Source: Paratinospora sagittata
Lineage: Eukaryota > Streptophyta > Magnoliopsida > Ranunculales > Menispermaceae
NCBI GenBank assembly: GCA_035771175.1
Contig: CM069593.1
Coordinates: forward strand, 44,070,741 to 44,134,740
Direction of reading: 5' to 3'
DNA length: 64,000 nucleotides
Below, in pieces: positions 34,055-48,200 of the stretch (positions are counted from its first letter, which is position 1; each line of letters opens with the position of its first letter). The notes below the pieces were generated by a model. It was given only the letters and a program-made list of their open reading frames with translations. It was not told where the DNA came from and did not search any database. Made by a program: the position numbers and the translations under genes.

Positions 34055-37000
34055 ATGGCGGCGTTTAAAGGAATCACTCGACTGATGAAGCAACAACTTT
34101 TGCAGAACCCTAGAAGTTCTACTTATCTTCTTCCTCCATCTCAACTCATCTTTCACAGGGGAATCACTTCGAAGCTTTTCGTTGGAGGTAATTTTTTCCC
34201 GCTCTGTATCTCTCTCTTCTTTTACTTGAGTTTCATCATTAACCTTCGATACTTCTGTTTCTCTGTTTTTTTTTGTTGTTTTGGCACGATCATGTCCTGT
34301 CCTAGGTTCTTTTTTTTTAAAAAAATTAATCTCTTCTGTACTACTTAGTTGCATACTTCGAATGATAATTTGGTGTATTTCTCAGTCATTTCACTATTCT
34401 TAGGGTTTCAAAAACATTGAGAGAGAAAGAGATAAGAGAGGATTTTCTTGATTATACTCAAACGTTTTGGAGTTTATATTTTTTCTGAATTTTCTTTTCT
34501 CCTTTGTAATGCATGTGTGATATGATAGCTTACGCCGTATATTTGTGAAAATGAACATGTTTAGACCATGTATGTTGATCTGCTGCTGTCGAAAGCCCCA
34601 AGTACATGTGTACATGCGGGGAATTTTACGACTATACAAGTTTAATAGGAGATTTTGTGATGGTGCGTTGTGCGTGAGAGTTTAAGTCTTTATTTCATGA
34701 ATATGATGATCCTTGCAGGAAGTCAAACCATTCTTAAACTTCCAAATGTACTAAGTTTTGGATTGAGTATTAGGATGATCTAAACTTCTTTTCCATTTTC
34801 AACTCTACAGCTTGCTTTTTATAGGATTAGAGGTTTTAGAATAAACTAATTTCTAGTAATATTTGAGGAAAATCTTGTGGATGAAAATATGCTTCCTGCG
34901 AAGAGCAATATGTTTTGTAAAGCTCCATGATTAAGTTCCTCGCAAACATTTTATTTCCTTTCATGGTTCCCGGACATATATTATTGAAGCATGAGTTGGT
35001 TGATGATGATGTTTTCTGGAGGAGAAACCTGGCCTTTCTCCTATAAGGATGTTGATAAAAAAATAATTATATATATATATATATATGTATTTTCTATTTA
35101 GTGAAGTTTATTATATTTTCATATTTAATTTTTTTGTTTATATTATGCATTTTATTCAATTTAGCCCATTTTGGAGAGTCTTTAATATATGCTTGTGGGC
35201 ACATTTATATATATATATATACCTATAGACCATGAAAAGAAGAGATTTTTACAAAAACATTCTTCCAGGTGCTAAATTCTTAATTAACATGATAGTTACA
35301 ACGTAATTCCCTTGGATAGGTGTAACAACTTCCGTGTGCTTCTTTCTAGATCCCAAGAGAATGTTAAAATTTTCAGATCTCCATTTCTTCTTTTTCAATC
35401 AATCTAGTGACATAGCTCTCAATCATTTTTTATGATGGCATGTTGATGTTTTTCTTAAAAATTTCTTGTTTATGCAGCTTTTTACGTTTAATATGAAAGT
35501 CTACTGAAAGATCTTCCAACCAGTATAATATCAGATAACGGTGGTAGTGCTTCTTGAAAAACCTATCCAAAACCTATACTCAGCATGGAGGTCCCAAAAC
35601 TGGAACATGAACTAATATAAAGCATCGTATTTACATAATTAGGCTGTTATATGATGAACTTTCAAATCAAACCCTATAAATCATCATATATTTATTTTTA
35701 GGTTACAAATTTTTAGGAATCCCTCTTTCACTTTGAGCCGTGTCTCCATATATTTTTAGGATAACCTACAGGAACCCCTCATCCTATTGAGGTCCAGAGT
35801 GGATCACAGCATTTACAACTTAAAACTACATAGGCATATTTTCTGCTTTTAGCACAAGTAATCTATCTTTTTCTTCTTGACCCAACTAATTCCTGCATTT
35901 TTATTACATCCATCTTTTGCTTCTTGACCCAACTTAGAACTACATTGGCTCTCTATCCATTCTCACTGTCTATTTTCTGTGTCATTGTCAATAAAGTTAA
36001 AACCTATTGGACTTCGTCAAAGGGAAGATGTTGTAAATGTTTTAAAAAAAAAAAATTCTTGATTTTTCATTCAGATTCTTATTTGAATCCAATTCTGACT
36101 AGGATTTGTCCAGTGTATCATCAATATTAGCAGCACAAATTCATTAGAAAGACCTAGAAGGAAAAGTGAGAAACAATTGAGAGGAAACTATGGCCAGAAA
36201 TAGATTGTTAAGAAATGACTGCAATCTTCTTGTCCTTTTCTGTTAAAGCCTTTTAAACCTTTTTGATTTTACAAAGATGTCAAGGGAAAGCCTTTATTGG
36301 GTAGTGTCTCGAGAGGGAAAAGCAAGAAAGAAAGGATTTTCAAAGGTGCGTCGTCCGTTACATATCTGTATGTAGTGTTTAGTGATTGAAACTATTGTGC
36401 ATGTTCTCATAGAAAGGACAACATAATGTGATAGTAAATTATCAAGTTGTAAATTAGTTAGGCATTAAGATTATGTTGAAACAAAACAGATGCACTGGGT
36501 TAGCTTCAGTTTTCTATTTCTATATAATAAGCAGTCAAAAAGTGTTTCTGCAAGGACCATTACTATTTCCCGGATAATTTTCAAAACATATTGCAGGGCT
36601 ATCATTCTACACTACAGAAAATTATCTAGCTGAAGCTTTCTCTCAATTTGGCCAAGTGGTTGAAGGTACATTCCCAGTATTAGTGAGTATTGCTAAGTTG
36701 ACATTTTTAGCTGAAATTGACAGAAACATCATCTTCAATACATCATTAAATTGCCTCGAAATTATATATGATTCAATACAGTTCAATGGTGTATTGTTGA
36801 AAATGTTTCTATTAATGCTAGTTAGAAATGTCGCATCAGCATTCTCCATTCGTTGTTAAATATTTACCGTTCAAACTAACATTTGGTTTATTTGTTAGCA
36901 AAAATAGTAATGGATAGAGTCTCAGATAGATCGAAGGGTTTTGGCTTTGTGACCTTTGCATCAGAAGATGAAGCCCAGAAAGCTCGCGCAGAAATGAATG

Positions 37001-38893
37001 GGAAGGTGAGAAATCTATGCAAAGAAAACTTTATCTATCAAAAATTGGTTTTTTAAATTATTCTTGTCTTTCATTTTGAATTTAGAACATATGCATTCGT
37101 TGTTTTAAAACACAACCTTACCTCCATATTTGAGAGGCTATTTTCAATATGGAGGTAAAGTTGCGTACATTTTACCTTCCTTAGACCATGCAATGGCAGT
37201 AGCCTCATGCATTAGTTACATTGTCCTTTTTAAAATTAAGAAATGGGTCACGAAGTACATTTTTGACAAGACCTTGGCAGTTTTACCTCAAAACGAAATA
37301 AGACAAATCTCTTAAGCAAGTTATGTGGTGACTACAACTAACCACTTGATGTGATAATCAAGAGCATTCTTATCCACGGAAGTAGTCCATGTTCAATCAT
37401 CTCCAGAGGTGGGAAAATAAATGATATTTGTAACGTGGTGTGTGAGTTTACGAGCTGTCTGGTCACAAGCATACTCTTAAGTCTAAGATCTGTGGGAAGT
37501 ATGCTCTCCAGGGAGTCCATTTACTCCCTATGAGTTAATATCTGTTCCTTTTAGGGCAGCTGTGCCAAAGGCCTTGGAGGATGAAAAATAAATAAATATT
37601 TGGTGGCTGATGGTAACCAATAGATCAAAAACTAGAGCAATGCTAAATGGTTTGAAATTAACACACCAATTATTATAAATCACTGTCACAAAGATTTTTT
37701 ACATTGATTCATCAATACAACATATTTTTCAAGAATTCAACTAATCTAGCATTAGATTTGTAGCAAATGGTGTAGAGATTCAATCTCCTTAGTATTTTTC
37801 CAAAAACTAATAGGTGGTATGAGATTGCATAGCTCTCTTCTATTCCTCTTTTCAACAGGTTTGGAATTACTTAAATAGAGCTTTCTAAGGCTCTTAAAAA
37901 GATTTAGTTCACTTGATTGATCAATCGGTCAACTATGAACCATTTAATTAATCAATTGATTACTTACTTGGTAATATTGCTGATTGAAAATCAAACCTTG
38001 TGACTGATCAATCGGTTAATGTTTTGGTTTATCGGTTAATTTTATGCCCAATTGACCTATTGATTAATTAGATGTTCTGTAGTTCCACCATTTGATCAAA
38101 TAGTTAACTTTCAATCAAACAATTAAACAAAGGGGCAATCTTAAAAATGTTGTATGGCAAGAGCTCTCGTCTTATGAGTGTTTATTTGATTAGTGTAGGA
38201 TTATTGTAGGCCCATGTACCCAAGTTGGTCTTATTGGTCTTAGTAGTCTATTAGTTATGTTTGCATTGTCCTTCAAAATATATTATATAACTGTTAGTGG
38301 GATGAATTTCGGAATGGAAATTGAAATGTAATGTAACCTTACCAAAAAAAAAAATCTATAATAATTAAGCTAATTGATATTTTACGTGGAACAATTATTG
38401 ATTAGCCAATATGTTTGATGATAATTTCTTTTTCTTCACAAGGTCTTCAAATATGTACTTCGGGACCCATTTTCTAATTTAAAAGAAAATTGAGATTAAA
38501 TCAAACATAATAGAGTAATGCTCTAAACGCTCAAAAACACAACTCAAAACTGAAATTAAGAATATGATGTGGCATCATCTTGACCATGACAAGATCCTAC
38601 AACTTCGAACCACCAAAAGATCAATGGTTAAGATGATGTCGCATCATCTAAAGTGAGTTTGGGTTAAAATCTTATTTTAGTGTTTTTTCCGCATTACTAA
38701 CATTATAACGATCAAAACTCTCTTAAGTCTGTCAATTTCTAAAAATAACAGTTGGGAATGGCAGGTGCTCAATGGGCGTGTTATATTCGTGGATAGTGCA
38801 AAACCTGGCAGGACAAGTTTCCGCGATGGAATGCCTATAGCCAGAGGACCTCCCGAACCCGCCGAACTTCCTGAACCTAAATTTCAAACCTAA
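34055..38893 (+). CDS. small organelle-type RRM RNA-binding protein
   Basis: A one-RRM protein of 145 residues, likely imported into mitochondria (or plastids) to bind RNA, as plant ORRM and related single-RRM proteins do in organelle RNA editing and processing. Four exons join in frame: 34055-34187, 36597-36665, 36899-37005 and 38765-38893. The N-terminus (MAAFKGITRLMKQQLLQNPR) is basic and Ser/Leu-rich with no acidic residues in the first 40, typical of a transit peptide. The RRM spans about residues 39-118, with RNP2 KLFVGG and RNP1 KGFGFVTF and the closing NGRVIFVDSAKP. The tail is short and Pro/Glu-rich (PPEPAELPEPKFQT) rather than Gly-rich. The start is the first ATG. Intron 1 is 2.4 kb. 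It converges with nicalin, 345 bp away. Exact orthologue not assigned. Confidence 0.9.
37102..37215 (+). mobile_element. Au-type SINE, 3' part
   Basis: It matches the copies near 46.2 and 49.1 kb: TTGAGAGGCTATTTTCAATA, ATGGAGGTAAAGTTGCGTAC, CCTTCCTTAGACCATGCA and TGGCAGTAGCCTCATGC correspond to the middle and 3' half of Au-type SINEs. Its first part forms a hairpin: CAACCTTACCTCCATATT pairs with AATATGGAGGTAAAGTTG with one mismatch. It lies in intron 3 of the RRM gene. Confidence 0.6.
38515..38697. mobile_element. short MITE-like foldback in RRM-gene intron 3
   Basis: GTAATGC at the left end pairs with GCATTAC at the right end. Near the middle, ATGATGTGGCATCATCTTG pairs with GATGATGTCGCATCATC in the other arm, so most of the 183 bp can fold back imperfectly. 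No clear target-site duplication. Confidence 0.5.
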
Positions 38894-39238
38894 TTATTTT
38901 CATTTGAATCATAGATGTAATATGGCACTTCTTTTTTCTTTTTCTTTTTTTGTGGGAGAATGTAATACGTCACTGGTATTACATTCCCTCCGCCCCTTAA
39001 ATATTAAATAAACATCGAATGGTAATCAAAATTTTCTTCTAGGTTGAGCTCTCTCTGTCCTTGCACCATGAATAATAATAATAGAACCTCCTTGCCTTCA
39101 AAGTGGTCAAATGCTGGTGTCAGTGTGCCAATGATGGGTTTAGCTTGTGTATTGACGATCCTACGATTTGAATATCACAGACCAATATCGTGGAGTATCA
39201 TCATTCATGAGCAGCGCCACTCGTATAACTGTGGTTCT
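38894..39238. other. convergent 3' spacer, RRM gene and nicalin
   Basis: The 345 bp between the two stop codons must hold both 3' UTRs. AATATTAAATAAACATC near 38999-39014 may serve as an A-rich signal for the + strand gene. No gene. Confidence 0.6.
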
Positions 39239-42200
39239 CTAAGCCGTTTTCACCTTACGGGAAGGGGGTCTTCTAAATAGGCCAATGAGATCATCAAGAC
39301 CCTGTGCATACATCAGCAACCAAACCAAAGCCTTGCTTAGTTTCCATTGTTATGCAATAATATACTCGAAGAATTTATGAGCATTGAGTGGGCATACCCT
39401 GGTTGTTATGAAAAGGAAACTGAAGAGCAGAATCAAATAAGATCCCAAAACCAGGAGCAGTAGCAAGTCAAACGTCACGCTAGCAACCTGCAATCATATT
39501 TGTGAACAGTTCAGATTCAATGTTATGAAAGAGCCATAACATTGAAGTAATATACAGATGATCAATACCTGATATATGTTGAGTTTGGCTTTGGTAGAAT
39601 CATAGAAAGTGAACATCCCATCAAGTACATCTTGATGCACATTCACCTCAACTGTATGCACCGCCAATTCCTTCAAACACATAAAGAAATGGATTTAGCT
39701 AACTAGAATAAGTCTGTTAAGTTTTATATAAAATTTGAAGTCGGCATTCTCAGCATGGAGAACAGCAGTCATCCTCTATGTCTTACTCAAGTTAGTAAAT
39801 GCATAGAAAAACACAGTTGAGCCGAGCCTAACAGTATACCAGAATAGACAGAATATTAGCTGGGAAAATCAACTTAAATGTCCATTCACATGTATTGGGT
39901 GCATATTGGTATCAAGTTCCAATTTAGCCACAATAAGATCGTAAGAAGTAATTGCACGAGATAACATACAAGAATTGGATAAAGTAACCAACTTCTCATA
40001 TCAAATTCAAATAAATAAAGAAAAGGCATCACCAAATTCATATCCAATTAATATAAGAATAAATATAGATAAACTAGATGCCTTTTATGTAACATTTTCC
40101 TAAACACTAACAATGTTTATGAATAAAATATCTAAACCTTTCCTCTTGTTAATAAAAGATTCCATTACACATTGTTTCTCCATATTGTATACTTATCCAA
40201 AAGATGCAATGCAGTAGCAAGTTTTTGCAAGATGGCATTGATATTCTACTTCCTATCGTCACAGACTTATCATCCATTGGATTGGCTCCGACCATAAATC
40301 CCAAAGAAAATCCCAGAACTTGAGGACACTCAATTGCAGACAATAAAAGTTGCAGCCAACCATAGTTAGGGAAAGCCATCTTATATTTTACTTCCCCAGG
40401 CATCACTCTGCAGAGAGACATAATTCACTTTGTATTGAACATAGAATATCTTCCAGGTTCTCAATCAAAGTAGTAGTCTAGAATATCTTCATTTTTAAAT
40501 TAGTATTCAACAACTTTATTTTCATTTTGCAAGTAGTAGTCCCTTTGGCCATTACTTGCTAATTGAAAAGTCACAAAATAATGAAAATACCCTGTACATG
40601 CACATTGTGACTTACCAATAATTAAACTTCTTTTGATGTTAAGATTTAGTTTTAATCTTTTCAATTGCAGTTAGTCCCTGTGTGTGTGTGTGTGTGTACA
40701 TTTGGGTGTGTGCCAACTGCCAAGTAACAACCAGTGTTTGAATATCTGTGAATCTAAATTTGTGATGATTAACCAGGTAATTTAATGTAATATAAAACCA
40801 TCAAATAGGCAACTAGGACAAATTAAATAAATATATAAACAGTAGAATGTGATAAGATATGCACTAATAAGGATGTTAAACCTTTTTTAATGAAGAGATG
40901 AATGGATCATTCTTTGAAAAGAATGGCGCTACTCGAGGCGTTTGGGATAAGAAGTCCAACCACGAACTTATGTAAGAAGGATTAACAGCCAAACTACTTC
41001 CATCAGCAAATATCTCAATGTTCTTTCCTTGGTGATCATATATGTGCCTCTGCATTAAACAGAGATGCAAGTTTTAACATAACTAACATAGCAAAACATA
41101 GAAAAATAAAAATCTTATGACATATATATACTAACACGTTTCATGATGATTTTAAATTTCTCCAGGCTTCAACCAAAATTTACTCTGAACATCTACCCCT
41201 TCCATGAAAACTATAGTTTCCTAAATAATCAAAATATACATTCCAAAGTGGGCACATGAACACTCTCAGCTGGTTATGATATGTTTAGAGCATTCCATGC
41301 CATGAACTTATGTTCAAATCCATCATATTTTGAAATTCTCATTCCAAATAATCCACAAGAATCACAACATCAAAAATCTACTCCATAACAATAATCATTC
41401 TCAAGTTACCATACTCTTCACCAATGACTGTAAGAACTTAGAACACAGGCTCATACCCCTTTCTTGGACCCACATGAACATGATGACCAAAATCTCAATG
41501 TGCTAACAAGTTATTTACATTCTTTTAACCAAAGTAAGATATTCCTCTTAATTATATGTGTAAATATATCTTGGTTACATACTCCTCTTGCATTGAATGC
41601 TAAAGAAATATGTCTTAGGTTTTGTCACCAAAGAATATTATAAAACAAATTTACCTTTCACTTTTCATAAAGAATACCAATGTGAATTAAATAACAATAA
41701 CAAGTTAAACTAAGTCTAAAATACAGATAGTTTGTCCCAAGGAACATGAGACGAGTCTTACCGCTAGACTTTCAGCAACTAATTTTACACTTCTGATAAC
41801 TGCATTTTTGTTCACAAACCGCCTGAGGCAAAATAAAGCTCATGGTAAGGGAAAAATAATAACAATAATAAAACAAGGTCAAGAAAAGGTAAACCAATTC
41901 GATCTGAAATGATAAAATATTACCTGCTGTCATAAAGACCTCCGGTGCTTTGTAATAATTCAGGTGCAACAGACAGCTCAGAGACTGTGACGGCTGTAAC
42001 TCTTTGCCTTGAAAATTGCTCATGCTCCCAAGCGACCTACAACAGGAATATCAACTTAAATGACTTATGAAGTTCCAATAGCAGATCCTACAGCCATACA
42101 AATACCAAATGTACTACTATTGAAAAAGAGTGCTTAAAGAGCAAGTTGAATGCTTTAAAAAGAGTTAGATGCTGGTAAACTTTACATGGGAGAGGGATTA

Positions 42201-45200
42201 GGACAGGATGTGAAGCTGCCAAAGACGTGACAAAGAACAAATGTGGACAGTTAAAGATTTATGCGGCTGAACCTAGTATTTCAACCTGATAGTGATGATG
42301 ACTACAGAGTTGACAACAATAAGTTTTTTCTGGTACCTATATTATCATTAACCCCTGTAACTAAAAACTACAAAAATACGCCTGGAAGATTCTCGAATAC
42401 CACTCATGCTGATTTTAAACACAGAACATGTAGATACACCAAAGAGATGAACAAAACCCACTAATAGTTTGCCATTGGTATATGAATGTAGACCATAGGT
42501 AGGCAAAACAACTTACTCGCGGATTGGAAACATTTATCTTTTTGTGCTTGAGACCAACTTTAACTCCCAATTCCATAGCTACATCTGAAATGCTCTGCCA
42601 TAAAACAATCAACCAAATCAGAATATCTTTTAAGGATTATTGGATTTTACACCATATCTCTATAACCCTCACTCACATCAAAAACTTGTTTTATGTAAGC
42701 ATTTTCTGGAGGCTTGGATACGTGAATCCACAATTCATTGTTTGAGGACCCAATACTGTTCAAGCAAATAGCATAGTCAATACTCTCACGTAAACGTTGA
42801 TCTAAACTCCGAAGCCACTGCCAAAAGAGTAAAAAAGCTACATATGAATTGCATGAGAAGAAACAAATGCAAATTAGATGATCCAATTAAATTCAAAAGG
42901 ATTTTAAAAAAAGTGTTTTCAAGGCATTAAGACCATGCCTAGATGATTTACCTTGCTTTGTCGAGCATTGTATAGGCACAGTCCAGGCAATCAAAATTAA
43001 ATAATCACTTATTGTAGACATATAAGATTTTTGCATGTAATAGTGACTGTTTAAACTAAGTATTGAAACTTAGATAACACATATATGGCCTAAAGAAACG
43101 TTTAAAAAAATTTGCAAACAGGATTCTGAATCTAGAACCTCAAACAATAGCATATTAGCAATAGTATCTTAAAAGATGCAGATCATTATTTGCTAGTTGA
43201 GTGGTAAGTTTTAAAAAACGAAATTAATATTTCTAGTTTTACAAAGAAGTTGCCTAAGCAATGAAAATCAAATAAATCACATATTATAGACATAAAAATT
43301 TTGCATGTAATAGTAAGTATTTTAAGTTTTCCATACTTGAACAAGTCATAAATGTCCTAAGGAAACTTTAAAAAAATTATAAAGAGTCTAAAGACTACTT
43401 CTGAAAAATTTAAAACCTTAAAAATAGCAATTCCCAAGATTCATAATTATTAGCTAGTTGAATAGTAATTTAAATAATAATAATAATAATAATAATAATC
43501 TAGTTTTATTTATGTATTAGTAAGAAAAGAAAAGAAAGTTATGACTAGATGAAAGATTGAGATATCCTTTTATACCTCTTTAAAATATTTTTGCAAGTAA
43601 CTGAAAAGTGTTTAAATTTTACAAATTATAGATTAGCCTTATTGCCTGTCCAAATAACCACCCAAACAACTTGCAGTAAAATTTCCCAGGTGATGGCCTA
43701 GGTGACACCTTGTCAACTCTGAAAAATATATTTATATGCATACACAATGAGTAGCTATGCACCTTGTGTGTCCCATCATAGTTATAAGGTCCACCGGAGG
43801 TCAGCCCAAACAACAAGTTGTATCTTCCTCTTGTTTTGGTATTTGAATAAAGACGAGAGAATAGTCTTGCTAATTCTAGAAGAGCTGCAACTCCGCTTCC
43901 ATTACTATCACTTCCCACAGATAATGCCTATAAGAAAAAAACAAAAAAACAAAAAAACAAAACAAAATTCTAAACTTAATACACAAAAAGAAAGTAATTA
44001 ACTAGGAAGGTAGCATCATCTCCCATACCGGTGCAGCACCAAATGTGTCATATGACGCAACTATAGCAATGGTTGGGAGTTGGTTAATATCCCCATCTGC
44101 TTTCAATCCTGGTAACCACCCCTGTTACCAATGATAACTCTTCATGACAAGGATTTTAGTTGTAATAAAATCTACAATAATAATTTAAAAAAATACACTT
44201 CCACCAGTTTTATTTTTTGAAACTAAAGCATGGAACACTAGCATCAGCGTGCATAGCGTGGACCACAGTTAAAAATTGAGAACCAATAAAGTTTTTATCC
44301 AGGTAACTAGCTGAATAAGTGACAAAACGTAAAATGGGTCACACAGTTCCAAAGTGACATATCCCTTTGGAATAACAGACTTTAAAATGCACAAGTGAAG
44401 AAAATAGTTTATTGAATCATTAAGAAATAATAACAAAAATCACGAAGACTTTTCACATTAAGACAAATAAACCGCATAGGACTGTTTCCTGACATCACAA
44501 AGATGAATAATAATAACATCTAGCATGGTGCAAGATACGATCTTCACACGAATTATGCTTCTCGTTTAGCTATTTTAATTGAGATACAATTTGACTCATT
44601 TTCTATTTAAAATGATACAGAATAGCGGAAACAAACCTGAATGTTTGTGATGGTCACAGGCGCAAGTTTCTTAGGTTCTGATGTGGAGACAACAAGTTTG
44701 AATCTACAAAAATTACACAATCAAAGATGCAATTAGAAAAGCCTAATATTGTGTTCCATAACCTAAAAAATTCTCAAACAACATGCTAAGCTTGACAAAA
44801 CGAACATCTTTTCTAAAAGAAGCATCATGTTGTACATTAGCTGAGAAGCCTTAGCTTCTAAAAAGTTCAAGGTTGTCTCATTGGGTTATATAGTAATTAA
44901 AAAGAGTAAAAGTTGGAAAAAAAAATTCATGAAATTGTTTATTGATTGAGTTAAATTGATTTTGTAATAAATCTTAAAATTTGATTTAACTCCTACTATT
45001 CAACCAAAATCTTAAAATTACTACAATTTTGTGATTTTTCACAACTTGAATCGTAATAGGTGCAATTCGATTTGAATCATATGGTTCGAGTCGAAAATCG
45101 CACCGATTTAATAACTATGATTTATACTATCATAATGAGAATACTTTGGCAATTGATGATGAGGCATTTTGAGCAGAATACTTTGGCAATTGATGATGAG

Positions 45201-48200
45201 GCATTTTGTTGCTCAAAATGCCCTAATAAAGCTTTATCTCAAGTTTTATTAAAAGAGTAACCTTTATTATCAATAAAGGTAAAATAACAATTTTGTATTT
45301 GAACTACTTTCACTTTTGCACACATGACTCATACATTTTAAGCTTTTTTAATTCCAATTTTTCCTATTCTACCCTTCTAACTTCCAACCTCTTACTCTTA
45401 CCTATCATTATTCTTTTTTATATAACTTACCCATTTTAATCATACATAAGACAAAAAAGTATATATGTATCTTTCTATAAGATCCTACAACGATCCTATA
45501 AATTCCACTAAATTATGACATTTGCGCTACAAATTTTGGCATAAACATGTACATATTTAGCTCATTTGAGCAAAAGGTAGAAGATTGGATCGAAGTTTAC
45601 ACCCAAATCAATAAGGATGCATTTTTAGACAAAAAAAAATCAATTTTCTTTTTCTATTTCTTCTCTTTATATCCTTTTATCTTCTCTCTATTTCTTCTTC
45701 TAGGCTCATAATTGAATTAAAATTGATTTTTGAAACAAAAATCCATTAACTTTCTTTTTCTTCTTTTTCTCCTCTTGGTGTCTTCTTCTCTCTATTTATA
45801 ATTCATTTTCATTGTTTCTATTTCTATATTTATAGCATGTGTTAGATTATATTTTGTTGCAATTATGCCCATATAGAGTCAATTTAATTGGGTTGAGGCT
45901 TAATCTTTGACTATTCATTTGTGCATTGAATTAGATTTAGATAATTTCATATGCTAATATTTCTAATTGTATGCTTTTAATATCTGGATATAGTATTTAA
46001 AATTAATTTTCTATAGTTTGTATGATCTTACGATCCATGATCCAATCCATGAGACCCTCCATTGATCCTATGTAGGATCCCAAACCTGACAACCTTGCCT
46101 CCAAGTCATAATGGTGTAATTCCACCGTTGAGCCAAGCTCACCCTATGCTTAAGCTCCTGCCACCATGGGTTTGGGGAAGGCACAATGTATGCAGCCTTA
46201 CATCCATATTAAAGAGGTTGTTTCCACATTCAAACCATGAGTTCCAAATCACAATTGAGCAACCTCAACTGTGCCAAGGCTGACCCTTCAAAATAAAAAT
46301 TCGCATATTGATCCTAAAATTTTAAAAAATAAAATAAAAATCAAGATTTAATGGCAATGGACTCAACTACTTGTTAACATTAGAATGCACTAGATGTGCA
46401 AATGAACTCTACTACCCAAGATGGTAAACATATCTAATGCATAGCGACCACATCTTGACCAATAAACACGTCATGAATTATACATTTGAAGTTTGAACTT
46501 AGGAAATTATAACAAAAAACAAAAACACAATCCACCTGTCAACTAGTAAAGCATTTGGTTATTTCTTGTGAAAAAAAACACACATGAATATCTAGTTACC
46601 CGCCAGTGGTTGCAGTAGCAGGCTGACCGCTAGCATCACTTCTTTTGACATCTGCTAGTATAGCAGCAATGTCGTCATCCTCAAAAGCAAAATAAACAGG
46701 ATACTGTGGACACCAACACTGCCATTAGTGTGACAACTAAACATATATACACAGAGAGAGAGAAAGTGACCACACATTGATTGTGTGGTTTCCTAGAAAA
46801 TCAGAGAAGCTGAGAAATATACCAAAAAAAGTGAAACAAATGTACTCCGTTTACAAAACGGGGACTTGGAAAGACATACTGACTGTGACTTGGATCATTT
46901 TATAAGCCAATTTCAGGAAGAAAAAAAAAAAAGAGGTAGCTGGGGTAAAGCACCTTCCTGACTGCTAACATGCAAGGAAGTACACCCTTTTTTAAAAGAA
47001 CAGATAGAAATCAAATAAGAATAGGATTAATTTGTAAAAGTGTTAAAAGAATTAACTACTCAAAAAAGATGGAAAGTTGTAATCTGGTGCAACAGCTTGA
47101 TGCTGCTTCAGTAGGCAGAGAAGTTTCCTTTTTTCCACCAAATTTGTTTGGGGACTTCAATCCAGCCCAAAATGTTCCATTAGTTGACAGTGTGTTGGCA
47201 AATCCTTATTAAGGACCAACAAATACAAGTGCCCAACATGCATACAAGGTGTCTAGCATAGTGCCTCTAGGAAGCCCAAAACACCAATCTTCTTTTGCAA
47301 CTTTGGCTAGAGAATGATAGGCATCGAAAATTAAAATTCACAAAAAACTTCTTTCCATTAAAATTCAAAATAAATTTAAGAAAATTCAATTAAACATGAG
47401 AGGTTTCGGCAAGAATTCAACATCTTAGAGAAATAAAACAAATTTGATTCAAATGTTAGAAAGATTTATGTTCTTTCTCCTAATATGCTAAAACAAACAT
47501 AATTATACACTTAAATTGTATGCAACAAAAGTTGTAAAAAGTTTTCATGATAGAATTTGAAAGTATAATGAGGCAGAAAGGAAGGCACTAATGTTTGTAA
47601 TGACATGCTTATCCAAGCTTCAAGAAGAAAAGAAAAAAATGGAATAAACAATGATTAAAGCACTTAAATAGCGATGCTCAGTTCATTATAAAATAATGAT
47701 TCTGCATGAAAAAGTTTCCAGCATTAGAGTTGCATGGAACACCATCTTACAGAACACAAAACAACTTTAACCCCTCCTTTACCCTAAAATAAAAAGATTT
47801 GTTCTAAAAAAAATGTATGTTTTTAACACATCCTAAATCATAAAGTATAGCAATCACCATTAAAAGAAGCTCCCAAGAATAAGCAACATCAACACAGATC
47901 TTGAGAAGGGTTAAAAAAACACAATTTATTAGAATTTCACTCACAGGTAGATTGGCATGCACAAGTACATCTTCCAGCTCAGACAATGTGTTGCGAATCA
48001 GTCCTCCCTCGTCAATTTGGTCACCTTCCTCATTATCTTTTCTGCTATCAGGGCTAAATTTCTGTGGGAGCAGGAGTAGTAAGCCTCCTAATGGTTGCTT
48101 CTTTGCAATAAATTCTGCCAATTCAACATGAGAGAAGACAAGAAAAGCTTTAACCAAATAAAAAAGAGCGATAAACATAAGCACTGAAGTTTACAAAAAC

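Noticed and set aside
37900..38110. Cluster of GATCAATCGGTTAA-like motifs as an LTR remnant
   Set aside because: Several similar short motifs are present, but I found no paired ends, duplication or coding trace.
40149..40421. 90-codon - strand frame in a nicalin intron, tested as an extra exon
   Set aside because: The flanking exons join in frame without it and the encoded sequence has no match to nicalin.
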